Of a stretch of 64,000 nucleotides of DNA, positions 1-15,000 are shown in pieces. Source of the stretch: Oxyruncus cristatus. Its lineage: Eukaryota > Chordata > Aves > Passeriformes > Cotingidae. The notes under the pieces were generated by a model, which did no database searches, had not been told where the DNA came from, and saw nothing but the letters and a program-made list of their open reading frames with translations. Each line of letters opens with the position of its first letter. The first letter of the stretch is position 1. The stretch is taken from assembly GCA_013399855.1 (NCBI GenBank), contig VXAY01002056.1, positions 746,856 to 810,855 of the forward strand, given 5' to 3'. Both the position numbers and the translations under genes were made by a program.

Positions 1-3000
1 CAGAACCAATTGCTCTGTGGCTGCTGATTAAAGCTGCAGTTAAGCTCTGTCTGCCTTTACATTCCAAACGTGCTGGTTGATCCCAGTTAACTACTGTGAC
101 ATCTTCAATGCACCACAGGGAAGTCTATGGCATCTCTTCTGAGCCTGGAATAAAGTCAAGAGCACTTTGACTGAAGCTGGACCTGGCTACCTCACATTTA
201 ACTTGCCCCCTATTTTGCAGCGTACTGATCTCATATGCATTTGTTGAAAAAAACCAGAGTGCCTGACAGAAGGGAAATGGAAGTTTGATTGTCATAAGTG
301 GACAGAAGTGCTCAGCAGCTGTGACAAACCCAGCCAGCAGGGACATAAGTGGTTATGCCACCTGCCAAGAGCTGGAGTCCCTTCCAGCACTAGAGATTCA
401 TGGGGTTTGAAAGATCATTTCCATGATGAGAAAGACTAAAGGTTTAAACAAAGATACGTGATGACATTTAAATAAAAATGCATTTGCTTTCACTTCATAT
501 ACATTTTTCATTAAAATGAGGCAGTTGTACTTAATATCTTCTGGTTATTTCCTGTTCTATTCCTGTACTAATGAGAAAATCCAATTAAAAATATTATTTC
601 CCTTTGCTCTTCTGAAGCTTTCAAACTGGCTCCATGATTAGATGAACAAGTCATAACAAGTTACTTTTAGTATTTGTACAATGGAAAACACACTGTTTCC
701 AAGGAGAAGCAGCTGAGTCCTGCACACTGAGGAGTCAGCAGGGACTCAAACCTGCACACAGCCAGTGCTGAGAATGGCAGCAATCCCTGGGGACACTGGC
801 TGGTTGGTGAAGGGCTCACCGGGCTGTCTTGATAGCTTGGTGTCAGAATGAATCACTGCAAGAACATCCAAGGAGATCTGGGTGTTCAGGGGGACACCTG
901 CAAAAGGTTTTGCTTATTGTTTTTCCATTGGTGCACATAGTTATTGGAGCATCCAGCTATGCCACTCATACCAGTGCCACATAAGCCATCACAAAGGCCA
1001 TGGGGGTATTTGATCACCTGATGGGACAGGTCACAGCTTTGCCCATGAGTTAGTGCTGCTTTGAAACTACTTGGTGCTTTGTAATGATTCCATTGGGTCC
1101 CATTTTTCCACGAGAAGGACTATGGGGCCACCCAGTCTGGCCTCTTCTGAATCTGACATCCTTAAATTGCATGCCACTACCCAGCCTATAATTTAATCAG
1201 GCCAAATACTTGCATCATATAGAATAAAAGAAAAATGTTGACACTAGAACTGTGTTCCAGAGAGTAAGTGATGCAATGGCAGGAATGAATTAGATGTGAC
1301 ACATGAAGACATTTTCCATTTGCTGAAGGTAAAATCCACCTGCTAGAGAGGACATGAAAAGCCTGAGGTCTCCCTCAGCTCAGCGGGGTGGAGGGAATCA
1401 GCTCAGAGCTGGTGATTAAGTTTACCTGTGGACACATAAGCAGTTTGGCACACAAGGTCTGCCAGAGATACTAAAAAAGCATTGGCACCAACCTTCTGCA
1501 TCCTTTTCCGGATATTCACATTGAGCCCAATCATTTGCTCTGCTTGGAACTTAACAAAGAAATCTCAGCAGGCTAATTTACTTGAAAATGTTTAAACCCA
1601 TGCCAAGCTAATCAGCCCTCTGGATGACCCTTTGAATCTCCTCCCCTGAATAAAGCTGCCCTGAACTTAAAGAGAGATTTACCCCCAAAAGACTTTAGAT
1701 ACCGCAAGGGTTCACACAATACAACACTCACACCAGATCTGATGGATCTGGCACTGCACAGCCAGAGTTTAACCTCATCACCAGTGGAGTCAGCAAGCAC
1801 TTTTCAACTACTTTCCCTCAGACCATGCCCAGCACTGTCAGTGCTGATGGTGCAGAAGCAGACTGCATCTACCTTGTGGAGTTTAGAATAAGCAGGGCTG
1901 CTGGGCTGGGCTATATTTGGAAATCCTCTCTTATCTGCAGCACAGAACATGAGCAGTATTCCTACACTGTGAAGGACAGCCCAAGCAAGCAGAAAATTAC
2001 TGCTCATCCTTATCTGCACATTGTCACAAAACAGGCTCTATTTCACTGGATTTTAACAGGGAATACGCAGGCACTGTGCTGAAAACACCACATCACCTAC
2101 TCTTAGTTAACATCAATTACTGCAAAGGCAAATGACAACATTACCCTCAGCAAGTTTCACAAGCAGCGGGAATGAGAAATCAAGCTCTGAAACAAGTGCT
2201 GGCATTCAGTGGGGTGCCCTGCACGGCACAGCTCCCCTCTCTCCCACCGGGGCTTTGGGTAGGTCAGTTCTGGTGGCTGCTCTGCCAGGGGCACAGGGTA
2301 CAGCAGGTTCGCCTCCAGTAACAGAGAAGTCACAGGATGACAAACAAGTTACTTATGGTTAACTGAAGAGGGAAGGGAGGCAGGAGGAGATTTGGGCTGA
2401 ATGTGTGGGCCCCATTATAAATGCACGACTTTTGCAAAACTGAGGAATACCTAAAGCACATAAATAAATATTGTTGGGGTGATGTGTCCTTATGTATTTC
2501 TCTAAACTGGGCATTAATGACTACCCCTCAGGCTACCAATGCTCAGAACGTCCCCTGCAATGTCAACTTTACACTTTAAAAGAGGTCTTGTTAATTATCT
2601 GCTTTAGAAGGGCTGGCTATCACACCTGCACTCACCCTTTGACACGCACAACTGACATTTCAATTTCTGCACTACCTTCAAATCATTAATAAATCACAGT
2701 TTGCTGCATTTTGCCAAACAGTTTCAGTGTAAACATCGAAAAGTACTCAAACAGGCACTACTGCACATATCCTTCACACGCTACAGAGGTGGAAACTGAG
2801 CCACAGATACGTTCAATGCTTTTTTCCCATTCACCCAACAGAACACTAAAAGTAGATGTCCTCTGATATTCGTTGTAGTATTTCCTACAGATCCTGATGC
2901 ACCAGTCTGTCAATGAAGATTCATCGAATGCACTAGTCACTCATTTGTTTTTCAGTGGACCTCACTGGGGCTGCAGTGAGCATCCAGGGGCAGTGCTGCC

Positions 3001-6000
3001 ATGGCAACTGTGCTTTAACCACAGTGTTACTCAGACTAGGCAGCCTTTAATTAATGGCTTGATTCTCACTCCCTCCTTTCTCCCACAGTTGTAATATTTA
3101 CTGCACTCCCTAGGCAAGCCTGTGAAAGACTCCAAACAGACAGCAAACATCTGAGACTACAGACAGTCCAAAAAGCATACGGGGGGAAGCCCTGAGCTGC
3201 AAGGAGCCCTGATGAAAGAGGGTTGGGTGCAATTGCTGGCTGCCCCAAGGAAGGGCACTTCCAAGGTGATGGATACCAGGTAGATCTGCCTAGAGCCGGT
3301 GCACATCACCAGAAGACCAAGATCACTGCCAGCACCCGTCAGCCTCTAACACTGAGAAAGTCCCTTCAGCGTCAGAGCAAGGGAGGAAAACATATACTTG
3401 TCATCAGAAGCCTTTCAGGACTGGCTGCTCAGTGATGACTATCTCTAACAGCTGAAAGATGGATAATCTGTTCTTAATTACAAGGTCATTGCATATACCA
3501 CAACTGTACGCATGTGGTCACTGATGCTCATCCCATCTTCAGACACATGACCAAAAGATGTCTCTAGTCATATTAGAGAGCCCAGATTTCCTCACTAACT
3601 CATTGCACTACCTTTCCAGGTAATGCCTGATGCTCCTGACCATTTTTACTGCATTGAGAATCTCCATTTTCTCTGTAACTAAAGGCACTCAAGATGATCT
3701 CTGCTTTACACATGTAAAATAGGTTTAAAAATAAATGGTACAGCTAATACATTCCAGGTGTGCAATAGGAAGCAGAAGAATGAGACCAGCATTGCCCCCT
3801 AATTGCCTGATGACCACAGTAAGAAAGGATGGGCAGTGTGGGGGATACAAACACAGATCTTTTCTTTCAAGACTTTACAATTTGGTTTCAAGGTTCAAAG
3901 TCTGATGTGCTTTGCCCTTAACGTTGATAACACAAACGTCTCCAGATACAGCCAAGCCTTTAGTGAAAGCTCTGACTTGTGAAGAGCTCCCTATTTTAAT
4001 CTCAGCACCAAGTGATGTAAATCAGCATCTGGACTTCCCCCTCTACCCCACTCCTCAGATGCCATAGACTCTGTCTCACAGAAGACACCCAAGGTTTAGG
4101 GCTCCCGATGAACTTGCCTTACAAGGGCAAAATGATTGAACTACCCAGAAGAAATTCCTGAGGCAGGTTTAAAGTGCTGAGGACTTATTTTGGCTCAGGA
4201 AGAAGCAGGACACATGCTTTTTCCAGAACATCACTTTCTTTTGAATAAGTACTAGAGAAAAACCTGTTTAAGTACAGGGGAGAAACATGACTAATAAAAT
4301 GTTCTCTGCAATTAGAGGACATTTTCTTGTCCTACACTTCATACCTGAGACACAGGGGGGTTGATGCTAACAAGGGAGAACCAACCTATTTACAGGGATT
4401 GACCCAGGGAAGATCAAACTTGCTTTTCAAAATGACCAGTGCAGTTGTAACAAAGAACAGAGCTTTCATTGCTTTGATTTCATCCCATTTACATATGCAG
4501 TTCAGACTGACTTAAAAGCTTTGTTACGTGTCACACAACAGACAAATCAGAGTTCATGCTCTTGTTAGGAGATGAAACAGTAAAATAGATAAAACCCGAT
4601 GCTGTTCATGGTGACAGACTGGCCCAAGCCTTCTGAAATTCAACATAAACAGAAACTGCCATCCAGGAGCAACTATGCTGCTGTGTAATGGCACAGCTGA
4701 AATAACAGCAGCCTCATAACCAAACCAGATGTAATCACACAGAACAAACCCACATGCAAGGAAGACTCGGGTCTCTGTAAGGAAATGCTGCTACTCTGCC
4801 AAGATGTGGGTTCATGAGGACTAGAGAGCCTGAGAGAATACAGACAACATGAAAGATCAACACTGATATACTAATGTAATAGCTGATACCCTGAAATGAA
4901 ACTTTACGGACTGTCAGTGAAGCTAAGGTAGATTTTGTGCAAAGATATTGATAATAGACATGATGAGCAGAAATCCTTGCAGGAAAAACCTCTGCTAAGA
5001 GAATTCCTGATTAGAGAGTGCAGTTGGAAAAGGGGGTGAATCACCAATTACCAGTATGGCATGATGTCGTCCAGTGCAAGTATGTTTTGGTGTAATCACT
5101 TCTGAGAGAGTGATTGAATAAATTCAATCTTAGTCTAAACCCCACAGGCTTCACCTTTGAAATGTCAGCTCTGAGTACACATTCTACTTGATTTACTTGT
5201 TTGCTACATTTAACATTCAACAACAGAAGCCTGCCTGTTTACAGAACAGGTCAGGAGTTGGTGACGGAACTACAGGATGTTACAAAATGGACCTAGGGAT
5301 ATAATCCAAGTGAGGATGAGTAATGGTACCTGCTTCCTCAGATGTGCATCAAAACCAACCATCATTAAGAGGTTTGGACTGTTAATCTTAAGATTTGCAA
5401 TGCTGTTAAAGTTATTCAAGGACAGAAAGAGTTATGATTCATAAAAAGGCTTTTAAGAAGATGAGTCTAAGCCCTGCACTGGAACAGCTCAGGTAGTGCT
5501 CTCACTGTAGCTTAGATAATCACTGGGGTCAACTAAAATCTACAAAACTAGCTCTAAAGATGCATGTGCATTTGTAACAGCTTCTTTTAATTTACAGAGC
5601 CTGGCAGCCTCAGCTGAGTGGGAGGCCCCAGTGTGCCATGCAGAGCCCACATATCTAGCAAAAGCATAGATACTATAGCACAAAGATTAGAAACTAAACC
5701 AGCAGGTTTATTATTTCTATTTCAGAGCTCAAAATCACTAACACATGTCTGGCTCCACTGCACCCAATATATAGAAGCCCAGATGCATTTACCTTTGTGT
5801 GTTCTGGTCTCTCCTGTGACCTCCAGCCCAGAACCCTCTGAAAGCCCCTGCAGTCAGATTGGAGCAGTGCCCAGGCGTGACAGAGTGCCCAGGGATCTCA
5901 CTCAGCCTCTGCAGCAGAGCAAGGACTCCTCACCTCCTGGGCACACATTGCCTTCCACACAAACTCTTCTTTGTTTGCAAGTGTTTTCACCACAGAAATC

Positions 6001-9000
6001 CCCCACAGGTGACCTGTACCTTCACAGCCACTGAACTACAACAGTCAAGCAGCTGCAGTCCCACTGGGGAGAAGGATCTGCCTAAAAGACCGTGGGTTTC
6101 TTGTTTCCACTTTCAGATTGAACATAAATACCAAACCAAAATATCAAGTCCTTTTAACCAAGAAGAGAGGAAAAGAAGCTTGCAAGTTTATAAACAAAAG
6201 CTGAAACCTGCTGTTTTTTCCAGACACTGAGGCACTGGAGAACATCGTGTGTATTTGAGGTGTGGATTATACAAAGAATTAAAAAAAATCAGTAACTAGA
6301 AATTAACATTTTTGGGGAAAAGTAGTTATTTTTTGGACAGAAACATTTAAACTATTTCCAAGAGGCCCACAACTAAAAGTGCTTTCTGACTCCTACTTTG
6401 AAGCACGTCTAATAGCTGCAAACAACCATGGATTTAAAAGGTCACTGCATAATCCAATCTCAGTGATTACCATTTTCCTTTGTAGTTATGACTACATTAA
6501 AATAATGATCCCAATTCACAGGATGATTAAACACCTATTAATTTATTTCTGTAAAACAGGCTGAAGAATCTTTGCATAACCAAGCTAGCTGACGTGTAGT
6601 TCACACCACCTTTTCATTCAAGGATGTTATTCTTGCCAGTTAAACAAAAAAAAAACACAAAACCAAACCAACCAAAAAAACCCTAGTTCTTGTTCAAACC
6701 CAGATTTTTCCTATTCCAAACTGTGAAATAAGATTCCATTTTTAGAATCTAATTCACAGCCAGCATCTCAGAACTACCGCTGCTAATTTGAAGGCACTCA
6801 TTATTGCCCTAGGAGGCATTTAATTGTTTACTATGAGAGTTTCCATGCTGTTCGAGCCATTTGTACAAATATTCACAGAGATGAGTAAGTGCACTTGACA
6901 GGTGAAAAGCCTACAACTTTGAAAAAATTATGCCCTCAGAGCCACTCAATATCTACAGTTATATCTTTCTGTAAGAAACAGGGTTTTAGCAGCCTTTTCT
7001 TTTCTTAGATTTCATGTATTTCTCAGCACTTGCCTTGGACTGCTACATGAACAGACATCTCCATCAACCAAAAGAGCAATTAATATGTAATATTCTACTC
7101 TAAAGCAGTTCTTTCTTTCTTGCATATTTTGTGCTCACTTTACATTTCATACTAATCAGTCACATGAGTGAGCAGAAATGTACTGTTAGTATGAAATGCT
7201 ATTTTAATGAAGGAAAATTAACCTCTTACCCTGACAGACAATTAAAACAGTAAGTAATGAAGGCAGATGGCAACTAGGTCACATCACTTAAGAGATTAAT
7301 ATATTCAGTACTTCTTGTTCCTCAATTCATGCATTAAATACTGGTGGTCAGCTTGCAGAGCTTAATCTATACAGCTAAATACAAGGACTCTAGCCAGCTC
7401 TTTTTGCAGATTCACATTATCTCACATTATGCTGCAGAAGAGAACAGAGGCAACAAAAGGGTCTGAAAACCCATCCCACAATGCCATCCTAATCCCTCAG
7501 CACCCATGCACGACGAGGCCCAAAGCATGAAAATAACCACTTTTTTTTTTCTTTTCCTTACCAAGTCATTGGAGAGGCACAGACACAGCTTTGCAGAGCC
7601 CCTGGCTCCAGATGGCTGCTCTGACTCTACCCCTGCCATGTGCTTGAAGTCCTTGAGCTTCTGTTCCCAGCTGTGGAGCTGCAGAGGTGAGTGAGCTCCA
7701 CGTTTTCTACAAACAAGGTCAAGACACAATTCCTGATCCCTTTGCTCTGCTGATGACATTCCTTTATCCCTCGTGTCCTTCACCTTTTCTTTCCTTTTTT
7801 TATGTGGCATGGTTTTCTAGAAGCAAGATACTGAGCAATACATAATAAACAAAGCCATCACTTAGTGGTGACATGTTAGTGATCACATTGCATTTTTTGA
7901 TGGAGAAATGCAAGGTGGCAGCTGTGACCAGTGTAACAAACCAGTATACTTCAGGGGGTTTATATAATTTTAAAAGAAAGTCAACCTTGATACTAAATGC
8001 TAATTAATTCCATGATTGCTTCCTAAATGAAAAACCTGTCAGGGATGCTCACCAGGAAGCATCAGAAGACTGATCCTGAGAAAGTGAAGATACCTTTTCA
8101 GGCTCTTCACATGCATGGAGTTAGGAAGGGATTCAGAGCAACTTGAAAGAATTGCTTAACAGCAAAGAAGACGTGAGGCAAGTTCCAGCAAATTTGTATG
8201 AGTAACAACAGCACCTGTATTTGCATAAAATGTTTGGGCTCTTTCAGGTAATTTCTCCCATTGGCTCACTTGCCATCTTCAAAAATATTTGTTGAGCTGC
8301 TACAAATGACAGGACTCTCACAGGACAAGATAGGCCTCACACTCTGCTCTGTTCAGGTGAATTAGCTGATGGCTGCAGTTCTGCAATTTTTCCACTCAGG
8401 TTGACAGCCAGCAGCGGAGTTCATCTCAGGAAAATGAAAATCCCTGGTGCCAAAGAATAAAGTGACAGATTGGAATGGTCTATTTTAGAAAAGAGCTGCC
8501 ATGTCTAGTTAGTATCATACACAGATTCGCTGCATGGTAACAAATGGATGCTGGACTGAGCTTGGAAACTAAAGCCAAAAGTATACTGAGTATTTCAGCC
8601 AGGAAAAGGAAGAAAAAATGCTTTTCTGCACTGAATTGAAGGGAGCAAGCATTCCTATTTAGCTGATGTTCTCCATTTTCTCCCTGAATTTCCGTTCCAG
8701 TTATCTTTTCAAGGACACAAGAACAAATTTGAAAATCAAGGGAAGCAAAGATCATTTGATGTAAGCAGCAAGCAAACCAGTGGGTCCCTATTCAAGTCAG
8801 GTTTCACCTGAATGGATTAAATGTATCAAAATGTACTCATGTTTATTGTAAATAAATGTGAAATCTAATGTAACTAGTACAGTCTAGCTGAAGGAGAGAC
8901 CCTGCCTCCTCTAGTTGCAGCTCTGGTCAGCTGGCTATTTTCATTTGCAAGTCCAGTGAAGAGTAACTGTTTCCAGGAACTAGCATTGTCCAGTCGTCCA

Positions 9001-12000
9001 CAGACATAGAGCCCAGGCACTGATGTTCAGCACCTCACCTATCCCTGGTTTAATATTAGAGACAACCACTGCTTCAAGCAGTGGTTACTAACTTCCACTC
9101 TAGAGTCAGCTGCCTGTAACACCGGCTTGCGAGTCTGGCATTCTCGTTTGCAAATTCAGAGCATGAACTAATACGTACCTTGTTTACTACCCTAATATTC
9201 TGGGCATTTCCTTGCTATATTCTTGCCTGTGGTAATAATGTCCCTTTACTCTGTTTTGATGGGATTTCAGATAGTGCTGGGTAAAAGTAGATGAGCTGCT
9301 ATTATGATCATTTGAAAAAAATCACATCTTATGGCTTGTACCAGCATCTTGATTAAGGAGCTCTCAGCAGCTAGAAATAGAGAGGTAAATCATTTCTGAG
9401 AGAGCTTTTCACTACAGGCAGTCTTCATCAGAGACAAATCATCAAGGAGATTATTTTACTGACAATATTTGTCATAGATATTTCACACAGAGGCTCTCAG
9501 AGGCCTTCATACACCCATATATCCATGCACACACAGGCACAGCTATTGCCAAGACTAATCACCCAAAGAACAGTGAGCAAGAATTAGCTGGTCATGGCAG
9601 CAAGTACTTCATGGGATTGAGGACTGAGCAGTAGGGGGGGAAACAGCTGAAAAATCACTCAGACTGGAACCTAAAGAGATTCTGAAGGAATGGGAAAGTA
9701 GGGGAGACTTGGGCACTTAAATAACTAGTCCTGAAGGACTCCCTAGAAAGGACTCTGCATCTGAAAGTACATGACTTTATGTACTCACTTTGAGTCTGCA
9801 AACCATACTGATGCTTGGACAACCAAGTCTATCCCTAATTAGGTGTGTTAATGAAGGAAGAAATTATGGTATTTGCATACTGTGCAGGTTGATAGAAGCT
9901 TACAGTACAGAAGAAAAGCACTATGTTCTGTCTTTTTGGAACGATGAGAACATAAGAATATTCCCAATAGGACACACTTGGTACTTGCCAGAAGAGTTAA
10001 TTACATACAGGTAGGATTATATATCCCTTTGGACAATTGGTCTACAGTGAAGCATGGAAACACGAAGTACTCTTCAAATACCCTGGGAATGCTAAGAATA
10101 AAGTCCTCTCAAAAGACACAGCTCCCTTCACATAAAAACCCTTCCTCATTTTTGTTTTTGCTTTTTACCTTGCAGGTAAAACAAGTCACACACTTTTCAG
10201 TGGCCCAGAAAAACAACCATCTGAGTTATACCAGTACACTAAGCCATGACTTACTGACTGAGGAGCCAGAGTCCTTATGCTTCTAGCAACGCTGCTATAA
10301 AGGCTGTAACCCCTGGCACAGAGACACAGAGTGAAACTCAAAGCAGTACTGCCCCAAGCTGCTTTCCCACAAGCCAACTGTATCCCATTATTAACCTCTC
10401 ATCTTATATTCTAACTTAATACACTTGTTGCGGTGTTCTGGAGCTCATTCAGAGGATACCTTCAAACAGCACATGACATTCCCTCCCAAGTGTCACATTG
10501 CCAGAGATTAACTCACGCCTGCTCAGAGTTTAACACAGGACGTTATAAAATACTTTGGGGAGACCCAGAGAGATACTGCGCAAACAAGCTCAGAGATCTT
10601 TACCCTGTCACAGAGAAACACTCTTTTGCAAACAGTTTCTACGTTAAAACCTTGAACTAATGTAGAGAAACGGCACAACAGATGGAGTTATTGGAAGAAA
10701 TATTCATATAAATTAAATTTAGAGGGCTTGTGGTCAGATTAACATCTCAAATCATTGCATTTCCTTCAGAATTACAGTTCTCCATTTTCTTGTAAAAGCT
10801 GAGGACACTGTTGGTGCCAGGGAGTTCAAGCTGCTGTGCCATAGCATTGCTTGGAAACTTGGGATCAGTGACTGCACAGAACCGGCTGAGCAGGTGGCTT
10901 CAGCTGGATGCCGACTCTGGAGCCTCACTGTGCTCGGGGTATCCGGGCACCGGGAACATTTACCTCCCAAAGGGATATGCAGGGCACCGGCCAGGTAGGA
11001 CTAACAGCTTGGAGACCTCCAGCTGGGATCAATCAGCTGGTCGCCACTCGAGGGCAGCATTTCAGTAAAGAAGAGGGAACGAAAATGAAGGACACCAAAC
11101 TGCCGGATTGTTCTAGCTCACTACGAGGATTTTGTTTGCAGGCTGATCTCAAAGCTGTGTATTTAAACAGGGTGGTAGAGTATGGAAATGTAAGCAGTGA
11201 AGGAATATGAGGTCAATACCAGATAAATCTGAGCAGAGACTGTACGGGCACTTTAGTTGGCATATGTCTTAGCTACCAAAAAGAAAAGCAGATGCACCCA
11301 CATTCTAGTCTGTCACCCTCCTCCAGGGGAAACAATTTACCTGAGAAAGGGAAAAACTCAGTTTTCACTCAGATCAGCCAACTGTCTTCTATCAGATCAC
11401 AGAAAGTTCTTGTACAATTGTCACTTTAAAAGCTGAGGAACAGCACCTAGAAACTGTCAGGATACAAAACAATGAGCCACTTGGTCCATCATCACCTTCT
11501 CACTTCCAATTAGAGCACTGTAATACTTCTAAGGCCAACCACCCGAAGTGAGACGCCTGTAATAAAAGGCATGAATGCTGTAGGTTTAGTGCCCTATTTA
11601 CACCAGCTAAAAATAGTCACAGGCAAAAAACATACTCCAGTTTTGGACACTGAATGAGAACATGAGCTACAGGGCCAACTAAAATGTTGGCCCCAGTTAA
11701 AATTCCTGTCACCCACAGGAAGAAAATAAACATTAGTAAACTTTGGTTTGAAGGCAAAGAGAAGTCTTGGAATAGAAACTTGCTACACAGCTTCACATGC
11801 ACCCTTGACATTGTTTTGTCTTCTTATTCCAGAGTAGCTAGCTTTCCTTCCTACCAAGGACAGGCTGCTCTCAGAGGAGTGTGACGAGAGCCACCACCTT
11901 CAGGCCTGGGGATGCTGTAGTTTGAGGCAGCCTCTGCAATCAGTGAAGGCAGGTAATTTCAGAAGTGACTCACAGCAGAAACCTCCTTTGAGTTGCTCTT

Positions 12001-15000
12001 TCCCAGACAAGAGTTAAACTTTGTTTTTCCTTGAAGGAAAATATTCACAAACAGGGCCCTCTCCCCCTTATTTTGAAGCACTGCTCTTTTTCCTCAGACA
12101 CATGAACACCCTGTGAGCACAGACTGCAAAAGCAAGCACCCATATGCTTCTCCTAACTTGTCTTTCAAGTGGGCAGGGGACTGTTGGGATGTCTGCAGGC
12201 AGCTGAAGATTTGCAGCTTGAGTTTCAAAGTTATGCTCTTAATCACCCCGGTGACTCCACAGATTGAAGCAAACTGGAGTCTAGATGACAGCCCAGATTC
12301 TGTCTTAGATTGCTTCAACTCCAGAGATGAAGCCAGGTCCAAACTGAAGAAGGAGAAAAGGCAACACAATGATGGAAATGCAGGATGAGGATTGATGGAC
12401 AGTTAAGAGAAATAGGATCAATATGCAGGTGAAAAGGGAGAATAGTATAGTTTAGTAGGTAGACATGGAGATGAAAAGTTTGATATTCTGATCTGGATTT
12501 TTGCACATCAGCTGACTTCATTCATGTGCTTGGGGAATTTCTGGACAGCTTCTTTGGATTCCCCATTGAAACAGTTTGAGGTACACTTTGATAAAGGACA
12601 GACCTCTTTGAAATCACTAGTTGATTGCAATTGTACTGAATCCTAAGATTGAAGGAAGGGTTAAAACGGCTGTTTGATTATTTTTTTTTTTAAGTCTTCC
12701 TGAGCTAAAAGAAAATCTAAAGGCATGCATAAAATAAAGAAGTCCTTCTCGACCTGTTAGACCAGGTTATACAAAACTCTTAGTAAAAATAAGCCTGAAA
12801 AGGAACTGTAATAACATAAGTAAAGCAGTCTTTTTTTCTGTGGTTCTTTACTTAATTAAGAAAGTTCCCTTTGGCTCTAGACAGAGATGTGACTGGAACT
12901 ATTTTGGCAAAATGAGGTGCACAATGATACTTTAAAGAAAAAACACTCACCGATGAATAAATATTGATTTTTTTTTTAATCTGTATGAATAAACCATTCT
13001 AGGGGTGAATCACCTGTTTAAAGATTTTCCAATAAAATATTCTCCAACCAGTAAAAAAGCCACTCACAGACATAATGGGGTGAAGACAAGTCACTTCCTC
13101 ATTGCCATCCCTCTGGCTGTTCTGCACAGTTCTCCCAAATAACAGAGATGTTTTTCTTATGCTCATTATTGCGTTTACACATCAGTGAAGGTGCCATTAA
13201 CATCCTTATTACATCCAGGTTTACTGTATTCATTGCTTTTTTAATTAAAAGAGGCTAAAGCAGAGGTTAATTGCAGTGAATTTGACTTCAGCAGGAAAAG
13301 GAAGACACGCTTGCTGACTTGGCACCAGAAGGCTCAGCAGTGATGGCAGAGTGCAATAGTGGTGAGGATCCTGCATATCCAGCTTTAGCTGGGGTGTAGG
13401 TGCATGGGAAGCAGCTCAGGACATATGAATAGAAATGGACAGCTCAGGCAATGGGAATGGAAACACACAGGAGCTAAATCAAAAATGTGTTTAAACTCAG
13501 AAGTATTGTGCAATGGCTAATACTCCAATTTGATATTAATTTCAGCCTGGAAATTGAAATTGAGTATTGTATCATGAGGTTCAATGATAAAGGAGTCACT
13601 CAGAAAGTTGTCTCTTCTCACTCATATTCACCTCCGAGTTTTCAGCACTATTTTTGCACTCCTTCCCTTCCAAAATGAGCGTGATGTGCTGCCATCACCT
13701 TGCAGCTGCGTTTACACGGACAACATCAGTTAAGTAACAGAGGGCATCTCCACCTGCAAATCTATAAGCCATCTTAGGAGGTAAAAGGTGTGTTGCCAAT
13801 ATCCCCTGACACTAATATGCTGGATAAACAGTGTAAAAGGGACTGTACTATTGAGGCATTATGAAGTTAATCAACATCCAGCCATCTGCCACACATAATC
13901 TCAGGTTGCACAAATCATCAGCAAAGCATGAATTTAAGGAAGGTTATAGCCTGACATTTTAGATCTAAACTGAATACATTTAATCCAGAAGTAATTGAAG
14001 GAGAGCAGATACTGTTCCAGGGCACCTTCCTAACAACTGTTTCATAGTGCAGAACAGTGTTTTATGTAGTTTATGATGTTAAAGTATATATATGATGATG
14101 ATGCTCCAAATGTTTCCTCCTCCTGTGCTGTTGACTTCAATGCCTGATAACTTATTAACAAGACAGAGCTGTAAACAACTTGGTTTCAAGGATTTTATGA
14201 CTTCAAGGAAAAAAAAAAGTTGATAATCAATAAAATGGGTAAAAACAAAAAAATTAGCAAAAAGAAAGCCTGAAGGCCAGAGACTGTCACCGAAGAGCCA
14301 CTGGAGAGCTTGTCCCACACTCCTACAAAGCAATGGCAGCAGAAACTCCCTGCCTGCCATGCCCCCTTGCCATGCTGGGCACTGCCTGCTGGCCCCATTC
14401 CCAAGGTCTAATACCTCCACGGATGGTGCCCCCTCAGACACAGATGTGCAGAACATGGTGATTCCATCTTGCATATTCAGCCCACCTATTTTCAGTGAAA
14501 ACAACCATGAATTGCTTAAGAACTGCCTGCCCTTACACCATGCACAGGTAGAAAACAAGGATCAGTCACAAGATGTGATTAGGAAGAAGAGGCTGACTGG
14601 TATCGTCACTCTCCAGGAGGTCACACCAAAAACCACATGGTTGGAGGAAACAGAACACACCTGTGACTGCACAAGCCAGCCCTTGCTACGAGACACAAAC
14701 TAGTTTCATCCTTTCCTGTGCAAGATTGCTCCTACCAGGATGGGACTTGCAACACACATTACCAAGTCAGCAGGTAACGTGTAAGTAAAACTGGAGGCAA
14801 TGAAGAATGGATAATCATGCACTACAATCCAGATTAGAAAAACACTCAGCCTCTGCAAATGGTAGGGAAGAGGAATAAAGAAAACTTCACTGGTGCTTTA
14901 TACAAAGCCAAAAAAAGCTCTGAGAATGCAAACTCATAGCATATGATATTGCAACATTGTCTTGTAACCTCAATACAGAAACCCATAGTAACCCCTGATA

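Noticed and set aside
7427..7810. A minus-strand frame containing NDLVRKR, a string also found at the tropomodulin C-terminus, in a place where TMOD2 could lie
   Set aside because: The residues before and after it bear no resemblance to tropomodulin, there is no stop where the family ends, and no partner exons were found. I treat the short match as chance.
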